A stretch of 64,000 bases of DNA from Myxococcus stipitatus (GTDB taxonomy: Bacteria > Myxococcota > Myxococcia > Myxococcales > Myxococcaceae): contig NZ_JAKCFI010000001.1 of the NCBI RefSeq assembly GCF_021412625.1, positions 1,297,428-1,361,427 on the forward strand, given 5' to 3'. Shown piece after piece: positions 53,030 to 62,006 of this stretch. Every line of letters begins with the position of its first letter. Within the stretch, counting starts at the first letter, position 1. Under the pieces are notes generated by a model, which saw nothing but the letters and a program-made list of their open reading frames with translations, did no database searches and was not told where the DNA came from. Position numbers and translations under genes: made by a program.

Positions 53030-54955
53030 TCAGGCCTTGGCGACGCCGCCCGGTGGCTTCGACGTGGGGGACTCGGAGGGAGGCGCGTGGGGGCCCCGCT
53101 CGCGGCCCGGGTGCATCTCCATGCCGGGCTCGAAGGGCGTGGTGCGGTTGCGGCCCGTGCGCTTGCTGCAATAGAGGGCCGCGTCGGCGCTGTCGACCAG
53201 GCCCTCCTGCGACGTCGCGTCCGAGGGGAAGTGGGACACGCCGACGGAGACGGTGACGTGGCCGCCGGGCAGGGTGGTGTGGGGAAGCACCAGCGTCTCC
53301 GCCACCGCGCGCCGCAGCTTCTCGGCGACCTCGACCGCCTCCGCCTTCGTCGTCTGCGGCAGCAGCAGGACGAACTCCTCGCCGCCGTAGCGCGCCAGCG
53401 TGTCCACCTTCCGCACGCGGGCGCGGAGGATGTCGCAGACGCGCCGGAGCGTCTCGTCGCCCACGCGGTGGCCCGCCAGGTCGTTGAGGCGCTTGAAGTG
53501 GTCCACGTCCACCATGAGCAGCGACAGCGGCGAGCCGAAGCGCTGCGCCCGCGCCAGCTCCAGCTCCATGCGCTGGAAGAGGTGCCGACGGTTGGGCACG
53601 CCCGTCAGCGGGTCCGTCATGGTGAGCTTCACCGTCTCCGCGTGGAGGCGGGCGTTCTTCACCGCCGTGGCCGCCAGGTCCGCCACCGCGGTCATCAGCT
53701 CGATCTCCCCCGCGGAGAAGGCCGCCACGTGCGGCCGCTGGAAGTTCATCACCCCGAGCAGCGCGTCCATGTGGATCATCGGCACGGCCAGCAGGGTGCC
53801 CGTGTCCATGGCGCCCTCGATGAGGCCGCGCCGCGCGAAGCCGCTGGACGGGTCCGTCACGTCCGGCAGGTACACCGCCTTGTGCGTCTGGGCGGCCCGT
53901 CCGCACGCGCCCTCGCCCAGGGCGAAGGTGAGCCCCTCCGTGGCGCGCTCCTCCGGCCACGCGTGGCGGATCTCCAACGCGCCCTCGGCGTTGACGAGCA
54001 TGATGGAGAACTCCGGAATCTGGAGCCGCTCCACCACCAGCCGCGTCACCGTCTCGAGCAGCTCGTCCAGCTCCAGCGTGGCGTTGAGCGAGCGGGCCAC
54101 GTCGAACAGCAGCGACAGCTCCCGCAGGCGCTCCTCGAGCTCGTCCTTGAGGACCAGCTTCTCCTTCACCAGCTCCAGGTCGCGGTGGGTGTCGATCTCC
54201 TCCACCTTCATGGTGGTGAGCCGCGCCAGCATCTGGTTGAAGGCCGCGCTCAGGCGGGCGATCTCGTCCGTGCCCCGCGTCTCCGCGCGCACCAGCAGGT
54301 CGCCCGCCTCCGCGCGCCCCATGGCCGCGCTCAGCTTGCGCAGCGGCCGGGTGAGGTTGAAGTGCAGCGACAGCGCGGTGACGAGCGACAGCAGCAGCAC
54401 GAACAGCACCATCGCCGCGAGCGCTCCGCCGAACACGTGGGTCAGCTGCTGATGCAGCGGCGGCTCCATCATGCGCATCTGGAGGATGCTCGCGCCGGGG
54501 ACGTCGCCGCGCGTGTGGCAGCTGCCACATTCGGGCCCCCCCAGCGGTCGCACCACCTCCGTCACGCCGTCCTCCGAGCGCGCCGTCTCCGGCCGCGGCG
54601 TCGTCAGCCGGGCCGCCTCCGGATGCCGCGTGCCGACCTCCGCCGGGTCGCGCGACCAGCGCACGTCGCCTTCCAGCGTGAGCACGCGCACGTCCGCGAC
54701 GGAGCGGAACAGCCGCGTGTCCGAGCGCAGCACCTCCGCCACCGCGTCATGCGGCGGCGCGCCCGGCCCCTGCGGCAGCAGGAAGGTCGAGGCGACGAAC
54801 TCCGCCAGTGCGAGTGATTCCACCTGCGTCGCGTCCCGGACCGATACGCGCGCCTCGCGCCAGAAGTGACCCACGCCCAGCAGCGCCACCACCAGCCCGG
54901 GCAGGGCGATGCTCCACAGGAGCTTCCTGCCAACGGTGTCCGGTCCGAGGGGCAT
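53030..54955 (-). CDS. membrane diguanylate cyclase with periplasmic c-type heme motif, HAMP and GAF
   Basis: A 641-residue c-di-GMP synthase. TM helix 12-30; periplasmic domain 31-172; TM helix 173-197; HAMP 198-250; coiled linker; GAF domain about 290-440; GGDEF domain about 450-610. The active motif is GGEEF (about 523-527), preceded by an RxxD product-inhibition site (RKVD). The periplasmic part contains CGSCH (Cys143-Cys146-His147), a canonical covalent heme-c attachment motif, followed by a short helix. This suggests redox, NO or O2 sensing. The tail is Pro/Ser-rich. No ribosome site is clear, but a promoter lies about 60 bp upstream. Confidence 0.92.
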   Translation of the reverse strand: MPLGPDTVGRKLLWSIALPGLVVALLGVGHFWREARVSVRDATQVESLALAEFVASTFLLPQGPGAPPHDAVAEVLRSDTRLFRSVADVRVLTLEGDVRWSRDPAEVGTRHPEAARLTTPRPETARSEDGVTEVVRPLGGPECGSCHTRGDVPGASILQMRMMEPPLHQQLTHVFGGALAAMVLFVLLLSLVTALSLHFNLTRPLRKLSAAMGRAEAGDLLVRAETRGTDEIARLSAAFNQMLARLTTMKVEEIDTHRDLELVKEKLVLKDELEERLRELSLLFDVARSLNATLELDELLETVTRLVVERLQIPEFSIMLVNAEGALEIRHAWPEERATEGLTFALGEGACGRAAQTHKAVYLPDVTDPSSGFARRGLIEGAMDTGTLLAVPMIHMDALLGVMNFQRPHVAAFSAGEIELMTAVADLAATAVKNARLHAETVKLTMTDPLTGVPNRRHLFQRMELELARAQRFGSPLSLLMVDVDHFKRLNDLAGHRVGDETLRRVCDILRARVRKVDTLARYGGEEFVLLLPQTTKAEAVEVAEKLRRAVAETLVLPHTTLPGGHVTVSVGVSHFPSDATSQEGLVDSADAALYCSKRTGRNRTTPFEPGMEMHPGRERGPHAPPSESPTSKPPGGVAKA

Positions 54956-55015
54956 GCGCGCGTTCGGTGACGCAGGGTTCGAGGAATGAGACGTGTTTCA
55001 CGAAGAGTCCAAGGA

Positions 55016-55044
55016 ATTGTCAATGGCCTGACGCGGACTGTCAA
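55016..55044 (-). promoter_or_regulatory. sigma-70-type promoter for the diguanylate cyclase
   Basis: Minus strand TTGACA (55044-55039), 17-nt spacer, GACAAT (55021-55016), giving 6/6 and 4/6 matches. A second TTGACA overlaps the -10, so two overlapping start sites are possible. Confidence 0.55.
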
Positions 55045-55145
55045 ACGTACTTGCATCGGAATTTTTCTGCTGCGTGAGCGCGCGTCGTCAGCGCGAATCG
55101 TCGTCCGGGTGCGTCGTGGCGCCGGGCCGGATAGAAGGACACGCC

Positions 55146-55907
55146 ATGGCGACCGAGCTGCTGACGTCCTCCCTGCTTCCCGTGCCCCATGGCTTCGCGA
55201 CCCGCGCGGGCGGTGTGTCCGAGGGGGCGTTCGCCTCGCTCAACCTGGGCTTCTCCACGGGCGACGAGCGGGCGCGGGTCGAGGAGAACCTGCGGCGGTT
55301 CGCGGCGGCGGCGGGGGCCCCGTTGGGGGCGCTGTGCCGGGTGTCCCAGGTGCATGGCGACCGGGTGCTGGAGGCGCGCGCGGAGGAGGGGAGCGACGGC
55401 TTGCGTCCGACGGAGGGCGAGGCGGACGGGCTGTGGACGCAGGCGCCCGGGACGTGGGTGGCGGTGGGGACGGCGGACTGCGTGCCGGTGCTGCTGGTGG
55501 ACCCGGACGGCCAGCGCGTGGCGGCGGTGCACTCCGGGTGGCGGGGCACGGACGCGGAGATCAGCGTCCGAGCGGTGGAGCTGCTCGTGGCGCGGGGCGC
55601 GCGGCCGGAGCGGCTGCTGGCCGCGGTGGGGCCCGCCATCCAGCGCTGCTGCTACGAGGTCTCCGACGAACTGGGGCAGCGCTTCGCGGCGCGCTTCGGC
55701 GACGAGGTGGTGTCGCGGGACGCCGCGCGCCCCCACCTGGACCTCTCACGCGCGGTGCGGCTGTCCCTGGTGCGGGCGGGGCTGAAGGCCGGGCACGTGG
55801 ACGTGCTACAGGCCTGTACGGCGTGCGAGCCCGGGCGCTTCTTCTCGCACCGCCGCGACGCGGGCCGGACGGGGCGGCACCTGAGCTACGTGCTCCACCG
55901 GTTCTAG
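55146..55907 (+). CDS. pgeF: YfiH/PgeF family protein (multicopper-like purine nucleoside enzyme)
   Basis: A 253-residue member of the LACC1/YfiH (DUF152) family, variously reported as polyphenol oxidase, peptidoglycan editing factor and purine nucleoside phosphorylase/adenosine deaminase. Signature strings are GFATRAGGVSEGAFASLNLG, QVHGD, TADCVPVLL, AVHSGWRGT and the ending CEPGRFFSHRRDAGRTGRH. The metal His/Cys residues fall in the QVHGD, TADC and VHSGW motifs. AAGGA is 6 nt before the ATG at 55146. The nearby YbgF-like and LysM genes fit the peptidoglycan-editing view. Confidence 0.9.
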   Translation: MATELLTSSLLPVPHGFATRAGGVSEGAFASLNLGFSTGDERARVEENLRRFAAAAGAPLGALCRVSQVHGDRVLEARAEEGSDGLRPTEGEADGLWTQAPGTWVAVGTADCVPVLLVDPDGQRVAAVHSGWRGTDAEISVRAVELLVARGARPERLLAAVGPAIQRCCYEVSDELGQRFAARFGDEVVSRDAARPHLDLSRAVRLSLVRAGLKAGHVDVLQACTACEPGRFFSHRRDAGRTGRHLSYVLHRF

Positions 55908-55992
55908 CCAGGGGCCACACCGGCCGTTTTCTTGACGCTCTTGGACGTGCCTTCCTATCCTCGGAGGGACTTCCATCCGTCCGTCGAGGCCC

Positions 55993-56856
55993 GTGCTCGC
56001 GCGCTCCGTCATCTTCCGCCTGCTCGCCGCCGCGCCCCTGTGCGCGCTGTGTGCGTGCGCCACCACCTCCGCCACGCAGGGGGAGGTGGGCACGCTGAAG
56101 GCGGAGCTGCGCTCGCTGCGCGAGGCCCAGGCGCGGCTGACCGAGCGGCTCGAGCGCCTGGAGGCGCATGCCGCCGTGGATCGGGCGCGTGGGACGGGCG
56201 CGAGGCCCGCCGCGACGGTGGCGGGGAAGGAGGCGACGGACCCCGCGGCCACGACGGAGTCGCTCTCCGCGACGCCGGAGCTGGCGGTGGTGAAGCTCAA
56301 GCCCCGTCACGAGCCCGCGCCCCGGCTGCCCACGGCGGTCGAGGTGGTGGAGCCGGACTCCGAGCAGATGGAGATGTTCATCAGCCCCATCTCCGACGGC
56401 GCCCCGGTCTCCGGCGGGGCGACGATGGTCTCCACCACCGGCGCGCCAGCCGAGGCCGCCACGGACGAGGTGGACCCCGACGTCCTGGAGGCGGACTTCG
56501 AGAAGCTCGTGGCGCTGCTGCGCACCGGCAACGTGGAGGGGGGCGTGCAGCGCCTGCGCCGCTTCTCCGAGGAGAACCCCCGCCACCCGCGCGCGGACAA
56601 CGCGCTGTACTTCAGCGGGCTGGGCCAGATGGGGCTCAACGAATTCAAGGACGCCGCGAAGACGTTCGAGCGGCTGATCGCGACCTATCCCGCCGGGGAC
56701 GCCATGCTGGACGGCATGCTCCGGCTCGCCGAGTGTCGGGTGCGGCTCAACCAGGCCGCGGATGCCCGTGCTCTCTACACGCGTGTCGTCACCCAGTTCC
56801 CGGGGACGGCCGCCGCCACGCAGGCGGAGCAGCGGCTCGCCGCGCTCCCGCAGTGA
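55993..56856 (+). CDS. YbgF/CpoB-like TPR lipoprotein
   Basis: A 287-residue envelope protein. The signal peptide (LARSVIFRLLAAAPLCALCAC) ends at a likely lipobox Cys22. A short coiled coil (TLKAELRSLREAQARLTERLERLEA) follows, then a long disordered Ala/Thr/Pro-rich linker, and TPR helices from about 165 to the end (FEKLVALLRTGNVEGGVQRLRRFSEENPRHPRADNALYFSGL...). The coil plus TPR layout is that of YbgF/CpoB, which links the Tol-Pal system to peptidoglycan synthesis. CpoB is normally periplasmic rather than lipidated. It is followed 26 bp later by the LysM gene. GTG start. Confidence 0.82.
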   Translation: MLARSVIFRLLAAAPLCALCACATTSATQGEVGTLKAELRSLREAQARLTERLERLEAHAAVDRARGTGARPAATVAGKEATDPAATTESLSATPELAVVKLKPRHEPAPRLPTAVEVVEPDSEQMEMFISPISDGAPVSGGATMVSTTGAPAEAATDEVDPDVLEADFEKLVALLRTGNVEGGVQRLRRFSEENPRHPRADNALYFSGLGQMGLNEFKDAAKTFERLIATYPAGDAMLDGMLRLAECRVRLNQAADARALYTRVVTQFPGTAAATQAEQRLAALPQ

Positions 56857-56882
56857 GTTTTCATTCGAAAGGACGTCGTGCG

Positions 56883-58097
56883 ATGCGCTCCCGGATCCTC
56901 ACCTCGCTGATGTTGAGCCTCGCCGTCGCGCCCGCCACGAGCGCGCTCGCCCAGCAGGAGGGCGCTGAAGAAGAGACGGAGGCCGGCGGAGAGACCGAAG
57001 GCGCGGACGTCGTGGACGAGGCCCCCGAGCGCGCCACCGGCACCGTGCAGCTGCCGCCGGGCGCCGCCAAGGGCCGCGACAGCGCCCCGGGCGAGGTCCA
57101 CACCGTGCAGGAGGGCGACACGCTGTGGGACCTGTCCTCGCGCTACCTGGGCAGCCCCTGGTACTGGCCGAAGGTCTGGTCCTACAACCCGGAGATCGCC
57201 AACCCGCACTGGATCTACCCGGGCAACCAGGTCCGTTTCTTCGGCGGTGGCGAGGAGGTGCCGCAGCGCGTGGACACGGGTGAGGAGACCCCGGACGTCG
57301 CCGCGCCCACGGAGTTGTCCGGCGGCGACATGGTGTCGGTGTCCGGGAAGATCGGCTACGACGTGTCCTCGGCCCGGCCGGTGACGACGCAGGGCTTCGT
57401 CACGCCGCGCGAACTGGACGAGGCCGGCCGCATCGAGGGCTCCAACACCGGCGCCTTCATGATGTCCTTCCCGGACTCCGTCTACGTGCGCTTCAAGCGC
57501 AAGGGCGACGCCAAGGTGGGCGACCGCTACGTCGTCTTCCACACCACGCAGGAAGTGAAGCACCCGAAGACGGGCGCCCGGCTGGGGTACCTCACGGACT
57601 TCGTGGGCACGCTGCGCGTCACGCGGGTGGACCAGAACGTCGTCACCGCGCAGATCGTCGACACCTGGGACGGCATCGAGCGCGGCGACCTGGTGGGCCC
57701 GTACGGCGAGAAGCTCACGGAGCGCATCGCGCCCCGGCCCAACTCGAAGGAGGTCCGCGGCACCATCGTGACGTCGCTGGTGCCGTACCTGTCCCAGCTG
57801 GGCGAGCACCACACCGTGGTGGTCGACCGCGGCAGCTCGGATGGCGTGGAGCTGGGCAACACCTTCACCATCCTCCACCAGGGCGATCCGTCGAACCACG
57901 TCCTCGGCAAGCCCGGCAAGGCGCAGAACCCGAGCCCCAAGGACAAGTCCTTCCCGTGGGAGCCCATCGGGACCTGCATGGTCACCGAGCTGAAGGAGCG
58001 CACCAGCAACTGCCTGGTGCTCCGCTCCACCGAGGAGCTCGCCACCGGCGACCGCGTCGTGATGCAGGTGGGGAACGCTCCCACTGCCGAGCGCTGA
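56883..58097 (+). CDS. LysM-domain peptidoglycan-binding protein
   Basis: A 404-residue secreted protein. It has a signal peptide (LTSLMLSLAVAPATSALAQ), an acidic linker (25-55), and a LysM domain near 72-118 (HTVQEGDTLWDLSSRYLGSPWYWPKVWSYNPEIANPHWIYPGNQVRF). The C-terminal region of about 270 residues is not recognised, with strands such as YVRFKRKGDAKVGDRYVVFHTTQEVKHP and VVVDRGSSDGVELGNTFTI. It resembles uncharacterised LysM proteins of delta-proteobacteria. AAGGA precedes the ATG. It is probably co-transcribed with the YbgF-like gene. The C-terminal domain may bind cell wall or a partner. Confidence 0.88.
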   Translation: MRSRILTSLMLSLAVAPATSALAQQEGAEEETEAGGETEGADVVDEAPERATGTVQLPPGAAKGRDSAPGEVHTVQEGDTLWDLSSRYLGSPWYWPKVWSYNPEIANPHWIYPGNQVRFFGGGEEVPQRVDTGEETPDVAAPTELSGGDMVSVSGKIGYDVSSARPVTTQGFVTPRELDEAGRIEGSNTGAFMMSFPDSVYVRFKRKGDAKVGDRYVVFHTTQEVKHPKTGARLGYLTDFVGTLRVTRVDQNVVTAQIVDTWDGIERGDLVGPYGEKLTERIAPRPNSKEVRGTIVTSLVPYLSQLGEHHTVVVDRGSSDGVELGNTFTILHQGDPSNHVLGKPGKAQNPSPKDKSFPWEPIGTCMVTELKERTSNCLVLRSTEELATGDRVVMQVGNAPTAER

Positions 58098-58117
58098 AGC
58101 CGGCAGGAAAAGTGCAT

Positions 58118-58137
58118 CCCCTCCGGGCGTGGAGGGG
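58118..58137 (+). terminator. hairpin after LysM gene
   Basis: CCCCTCC (58118-58124), 6-nt loop, GGAGGGG (58131-58137), 20 bp after the stop. No U-tract beyond TTG. Confidence 0.5.
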
Positions 58138-58145
58138 TTGAGTGC

Positions 58146-58174
58146 TTGACCGGTGGCGGCCCGGTGTTTATGTG
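58146..58174 (+). promoter_or_regulatory. candidate promoter for dprA-topA
   Basis: TTGACC (58146-58151), 17-nt spacer, TATGTG (58169-58174), the -10 matching 3 of 6. It lies about 60 bp before the dprA ATG. Confidence 0.45.
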
Positions 58175-58233
58175 TCGCGCCCCTCCCAGGGGACCCATCT
58201 TCTATATAGGTGGGAACCGCGTGGGGGTCGGGT

Positions 58234-59355
58234 ATGGCGGACGCTGAGACGGACAGCCTCACGGCGGAGCAGCAGGCCTGCCTCGCGCTCTGGGCCGTTC
58301 CTGGCCTGGGGCCGAGGACGCTGGCCGCCCTGCGCCAATTCGCGGACGGCCGGCTGGCGCCCCTCCTCTCGACGCGGGTGTCGGACTGGCTGTCCGAGGC
58401 GCCGGTCTCTTCCCCGGTGCGGCGTCGCCTGGCGGTGGTGGAGCGCCTGTCGCTGCTGGCGGAGCGGGTGCTGGAGGCCTGCCACGCCGGGCGGATGGGG
58501 ATGGCCTTCGCGGGCGAGCGGACCTACCCGGAGCTCTTGAGGGAGGTGGAGGACGCGCCGCCGCTGCTGTTCCACCGGGGGCGGCCGGGCCCGCCGCGCA
58601 GGCGGGTGGCCATGGTGGGGAGCCGGCATCCGGACCAGGGCTTCCTGCCGTTCGCCCGGGCATTCGCCCGGCGGGTGGCCGAGGGTGGGGTGGGCGTGGT
58701 GTCGGGCGCCGCCGCGGGCGTGGACCGCGCCTGCCATTGGGGCGCGCTGGACGTGGGTGGGGAGACGTGGGCGTTCCTGGGGTCGGCGCTGGACGCGTTG
58801 GACCCCGCGCAGGCGCGGCTGCTGCCGCACTTCCTGGAGCGTGGGGGCGTCTACTTCAGCGAGCTGCCGCCCGGGGTCCGGGCGAGCACCTCCACCTTCC
58901 CCCGGCGCAACCGGCTCATCTCCGGCGCATCGGACGCGGTCCTGGTGATGCGGGCGGGGGAGGCGTCGGGGAGTCTGCTGACGGCCCAGGCGGGGCGGGC
59001 GCAGGGCCGGCCGCTGCTGGCGCTGCCCGGGGATGTCCGGCAGGAGGCGGCGGCGGGCTGCAATGTCCTCATCCGGGACGGGCACGCACGCGCCTGCCTG
59101 GGACCGGAGGATGTGTGGAAGGCCGTGGGCGCGCGGCCGGGGTTGGCGGTGGCGCCGGGGACGGGGGGCTCGTGGGACGAGCTCTCCGTGGAAGCACGGG
59201 GGGCCTATGCGCTGTTGGACCGGGTTCCCCGGACATTCGACCAGGTGCTGACCGGGAGCACCCTCTCCGCCGCCGCGCTCGCCAGCGCGCTGGTGGAGCT
59301 GGAGTTGACGGGGCTGGTCGTCCAGCACCCGGGCAGGCTGTACGAGAAGATCTAG
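58234..59355 (+). CDS. dprA: DNA-processing protein DprA
   Basis: A 373-residue competence-type protein that loads RecA onto incoming single-stranded DNA. The Rossmann core shows VAMVGSRHPDQGFLPFARAFARRVAEGG, VVSGAAAGVDRACHWGAL, FSELPPG and FPRRNRLISGASDAVLVMRAGEASGSLLTAQAG, with the family GSR and SG-GVD motifs. An N-terminal SAM/HhH-like helix pair and a C-terminal winged helix complete the usual layout. The ATG at 58234 follows GGGGG by about 6 nt; an upstream in-frame ATG adds eight residues and is unlikely. It ends 11 bp before topA, so the two form an operon. Confidence 0.93.
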   Translation: MADAETDSLTAEQQACLALWAVPGLGPRTLAALRQFADGRLAPLLSTRVSDWLSEAPVSSPVRRRLAVVERLSLLAERVLEACHAGRMGMAFAGERTYPELLREVEDAPPLLFHRGRPGPPRRRVAMVGSRHPDQGFLPFARAFARRVAEGGVGVVSGAAAGVDRACHWGALDVGGETWAFLGSALDALDPAQARLLPHFLERGGVYFSELPPGVRASTSTFPRRNRLISGASDAVLVMRAGEASGSLLTAQAGRAQGRPLLALPGDVRQEAAAGCNVLIRDGHARACLGPEDVWKAVGARPGLAVAPGTGGSWDELSVEARGAYALLDRVPRTFDQVLTGSTLSAAALASALVELELTGLVVQHPGRLYEKI

Positions 59356-59366
59356 GTAGGAGAGTC

Positions 59367-61931
59367 ATGGCCACGCGGACGAAGAAGAAGGCGGAAGAGA
59401 CCGAGGCGACCGAGGAGAAGGCGCCCCGCAAGGCGACGACCGGGCGCACGACGGCCAAGAAGAAGCCCGCGGCCAAGAAGGCCGCGAAGAAGAAGACCGC
59501 GGCCCGCCGCCGCGCCGCCAAGGGGGAGGACGACGCGCTGCCCACGGTGGAGGCGGACGCGGAGGAGGAGGTCACGCCCCGCGGCAAGGGACCTCACTAC
59601 CTGGTCGTCGTGGAGTCGCCCGCCAAGGCGAAGACCATCAAGAAGTACCTGGGCTCCGGCTACACGGTGAAGGCCTCCGTGGGGCACGTGAAGGACCTGC
59701 CCAAGAGCAAGATGGGCGTCGACGTGGAGCACGACTTCCAGCCCGAGTACGAGGTCATCAAGGGCAAGGAGAAGGTGCTCAACGAGCTGAAGAAGATGGC
59801 GAAGTCCGCGGACAAGGTCTTCCTCGCCACGGACCCCGACCGCGAGGGCGAGGCCATCGCCTGGCACATCAAGGAGGAGCTGGCGCACCCCGACGCCCTC
59901 CGGGTGACCTTCAACGAAATCACCAAGAAGGCCATCCAGGAGGCCATCGCCCAGCCGCGCGAGCTGAACCAGGACAACTACGACTCGCAGCAGACGCGCC
60001 GCATCCTCGACCGGCTCGTGGGCTACCAAATCTCCCCGCTGCTCTGGCAGAAGATCCGCCGGGGCCTGTCCGCCGGCCGCGTGCAGTCCGTCGCGGTGCG
60101 CCTCATCGTGGAGCGCGAGGCGGAGATCAAGGCCTTCGTCCCCGAGGAGTACTGGACGCTCGACGCGCTCCTGGAGGGCCCGTCCGGCCCGCCGCCGTTC
60201 AAGGCCAAGCTGTCCAAGGTGGACGGCAAGAAGGTGGAGCTCAAGGACCGCGCCGTCACGGAAGGGCTGGTCGCGGAGCTGCAGAAGGCCGACTTCGCGG
60301 TGTCGAAGGTGGACCGCCGCGAGCGCCGCCGCAACGCGCCCGCGCCGTTCATCACCTCCAAGCTCCAGCAGGAGGCCGCCAACCGGCTGTCCTTCACCGC
60401 CAAGAAGACGATGACGCTGGCGCAGAAGCTCTACGAGGGCGTGCCGCTCGGCGAGGAGGGCCAGACGGCGCTCATCACGTACATGCGTACGGACTCCACC
60501 CGTCTGTCCGACGACGCGGTGAAGCAGGTGCGCGAGATGATCGGCGCGAAGTACGGCGCGGAGTACCTGCCGGAAGAGGCCGTGGTCTACAAGTCCCGCA
60601 AGAGCGCGCAGGACGCCCACGAAGCCATCCGCCCCACGTCCCTGGAGTACCCGCCGGAGCGGGTGCGGCCCTTCTTCGAGGCCATGGACGAGCAGGACAT
60701 GTTCCGGCTCTACGAGCTCATCTGGAACCGCTTCGTGGCGTGCCAGATGAAGCCCGCCGTCTATGACCAGACGAGCGCGGACATCACCGCGGGCCGCGCC
60801 ACCTTCCGCGCCTCCGGCAGCACGCTGAAGTTCCCCGGCTACCTCGCGGTGTACGGCGCGGGCCTGACGCCGGAGGAGGAGGCGGAGAAGGAGAAGGCCA
60901 AGGCCGCCGGCGACGAGAACGCCGACGGCGCGGACGCCGTGGGCGACCTGCCGGTGCTCAACGACGGCGACCGGCTGGGCCTGCAGAAGCTGCTGCACGA
61001 GCAGCACTTCACCCAGCCGCCCCCGCGCTTCAGCGAGGCCACGCTGGTGAAGGAGCTGGAGGAGAAGGGCATCGGCCGTCCGTCGACGTACGCCGCCATC
61101 CTCTCCACCATCCAGGACAAGAAGTACGTGGAGAAGCTGGAGGGCCGCTTCCGGCCCACGGACCTGGGGCAGATGACCAACGAGATGCTGGTCAAGCACT
61201 TCCCCCACGAACTGGACGTCACCTTCACCGCGACGATGGAGGAGAAGCTGGATCAGATCTCCGACGGCGGCACGAGCTGGAAGGCCGTGCTGCACGACTT
61301 CTACGGGCCCTTCAAGGAGACGCTCGAGAAGGCGAAGGCGGAGATGCGCGACGTCAAGCGCGAGGAGATCAAGACCGACATCGCCTGCGAGAAGTGCGGC
61401 AGCCACTTCGTCATCAAGTTCGGGAAGATGGGGCACTTCCTCGCCTGCTCGAACTACCCCGACTGCAAGAACACCAAGGACTTCAAGCGGGACGCGGAGG
61501 GGAAGATCGTCATCGTCGAGGAGGAGACGACGGACGAGCTGTGTGAGAAGTGCGGCAAGCCCATGGTCATCAAGCGCGGCCGGTTCGGGCGCTTCATGGC
61601 GTGTTCGGGCTACCCGGACTGCAAGACGTCCAAGCCCATCTCCATCGGCGTGGGGTGCCCGGAGTGCAAGCAGGGCTACCTGACGGAGCGCCGCAGCGGA
61701 CGGGGGAAGATCTTCTTCGGCTGCAACCGCTACCCGGACTGCCGCTTCGCCGCGTGGGACCGGCCGCTCGCCGAGAGCTGCCCCCAGTGCGCCTCGCCCT
61801 ACCTGCTCCAGAAGTTCTCCAAGCGGGACGGCGCGTACATCGCCTGCCCCAACAAGGAGTGCGGGTACCGGCGGGAGGTGGCCGAGCAGGGGGGCGTGCC
61901 CACCGACCCCGGGGCCTCCTCCGCGGCCTGA
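59367..61931 (+). CDS. topA: DNA topoisomerase I with lysine-rich head and four zinc ribbons
   Basis: An 854-residue type IA topoisomerase that relaxes negative supercoils. A Lys/Ala/Arg-rich, histone-H1-like extension of about 50 residues leads into TOPRIM (VVESPAKAKTI, DPDREGEAIAWH). Next come the toroid domains with catalytic Tyr372 (LITYMRTDSTRLS) and SRKSAQDAHEAIRPT. Four C-terminal CxxC...C ribbons (CEKCGSHF, CEKCGKPM, CPECKQGY, CPQCASPY) end the protein. An acidic loop near 500-535 (EEEAEKEKAKAAGDENADG) is inserted. AGGAG is 4 nt before the ATG. E. coli TopA lacks the basic head. Confidence 0.97.
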   Translation: MATRTKKKAEETEATEEKAPRKATTGRTTAKKKPAAKKAAKKKTAARRRAAKGEDDALPTVEADAEEEVTPRGKGPHYLVVVESPAKAKTIKKYLGSGYTVKASVGHVKDLPKSKMGVDVEHDFQPEYEVIKGKEKVLNELKKMAKSADKVFLATDPDREGEAIAWHIKEELAHPDALRVTFNEITKKAIQEAIAQPRELNQDNYDSQQTRRILDRLVGYQISPLLWQKIRRGLSAGRVQSVAVRLIVEREAEIKAFVPEEYWTLDALLEGPSGPPPFKAKLSKVDGKKVELKDRAVTEGLVAELQKADFAVSKVDRRERRRNAPAPFITSKLQQEAANRLSFTAKKTMTLAQKLYEGVPLGEEGQTALITYMRTDSTRLSDDAVKQVREMIGAKYGAEYLPEEAVVYKSRKSAQDAHEAIRPTSLEYPPERVRPFFEAMDEQDMFRLYELIWNRFVACQMKPAVYDQTSADITAGRATFRASGSTLKFPGYLAVYGAGLTPEEEAEKEKAKAAGDENADGADAVGDLPVLNDGDRLGLQKLLHEQHFTQPPPRFSEATLVKELEEKGIGRPSTYAAILSTIQDKKYVEKLEGRFRPTDLGQMTNEMLVKHFPHELDVTFTATMEEKLDQISDGGTSWKAVLHDFYGPFKETLEKAKAEMRDVKREEIKTDIACEKCGSHFVIKFGKMGHFLACSNYPDCKNTKDFKRDAEGKIVIVEEETTDELCEKCGKPMVIKRGRFGRFMACSGYPDCKTSKPISIGVGCPECKQGYLTERRSGRGKIFFGCNRYPDCRFAAWDRPLAESCPQCASPYLLQKFSKRDGAYIACPNKECGYRREVAEQGGVPTDPGASSAA

Positions 61932-61955
61932 AAACCCAAGTATTTACAGGGGGCT

Positions 61956-61988
61956 GGCCCGCCCACGGCTTGACAGCTTCGGCGGGCC
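61956..61988. terminator. hairpin after topA overlapping the next promoter
   Basis: Arms GGCCCGCC (61956-61963) and GGCGGGCC (61981-61988) pair perfectly; the loop contains the TTGACA of the following promoter. It could end topA transcription or modulate the motor operon. Confidence 0.45.
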
Positions 61989-61999
61989 CGCCCTAGAAG
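61970..61999 (+). promoter_or_regulatory. promoter of the TolQRR operon, possibly leaderless
   Basis: TTGACA (61970-61975), 18-nt spacer, TAGAAG (61994-61999), giving 6/6 and 4/6 matches. The predicted start falls within a base or two of the ATG at 62007, and no ribosome-binding site is visible, so the mRNA may be leaderless. Confidence 0.5.
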
Positions 62000-62006
62000 T
62001 CTCGCA

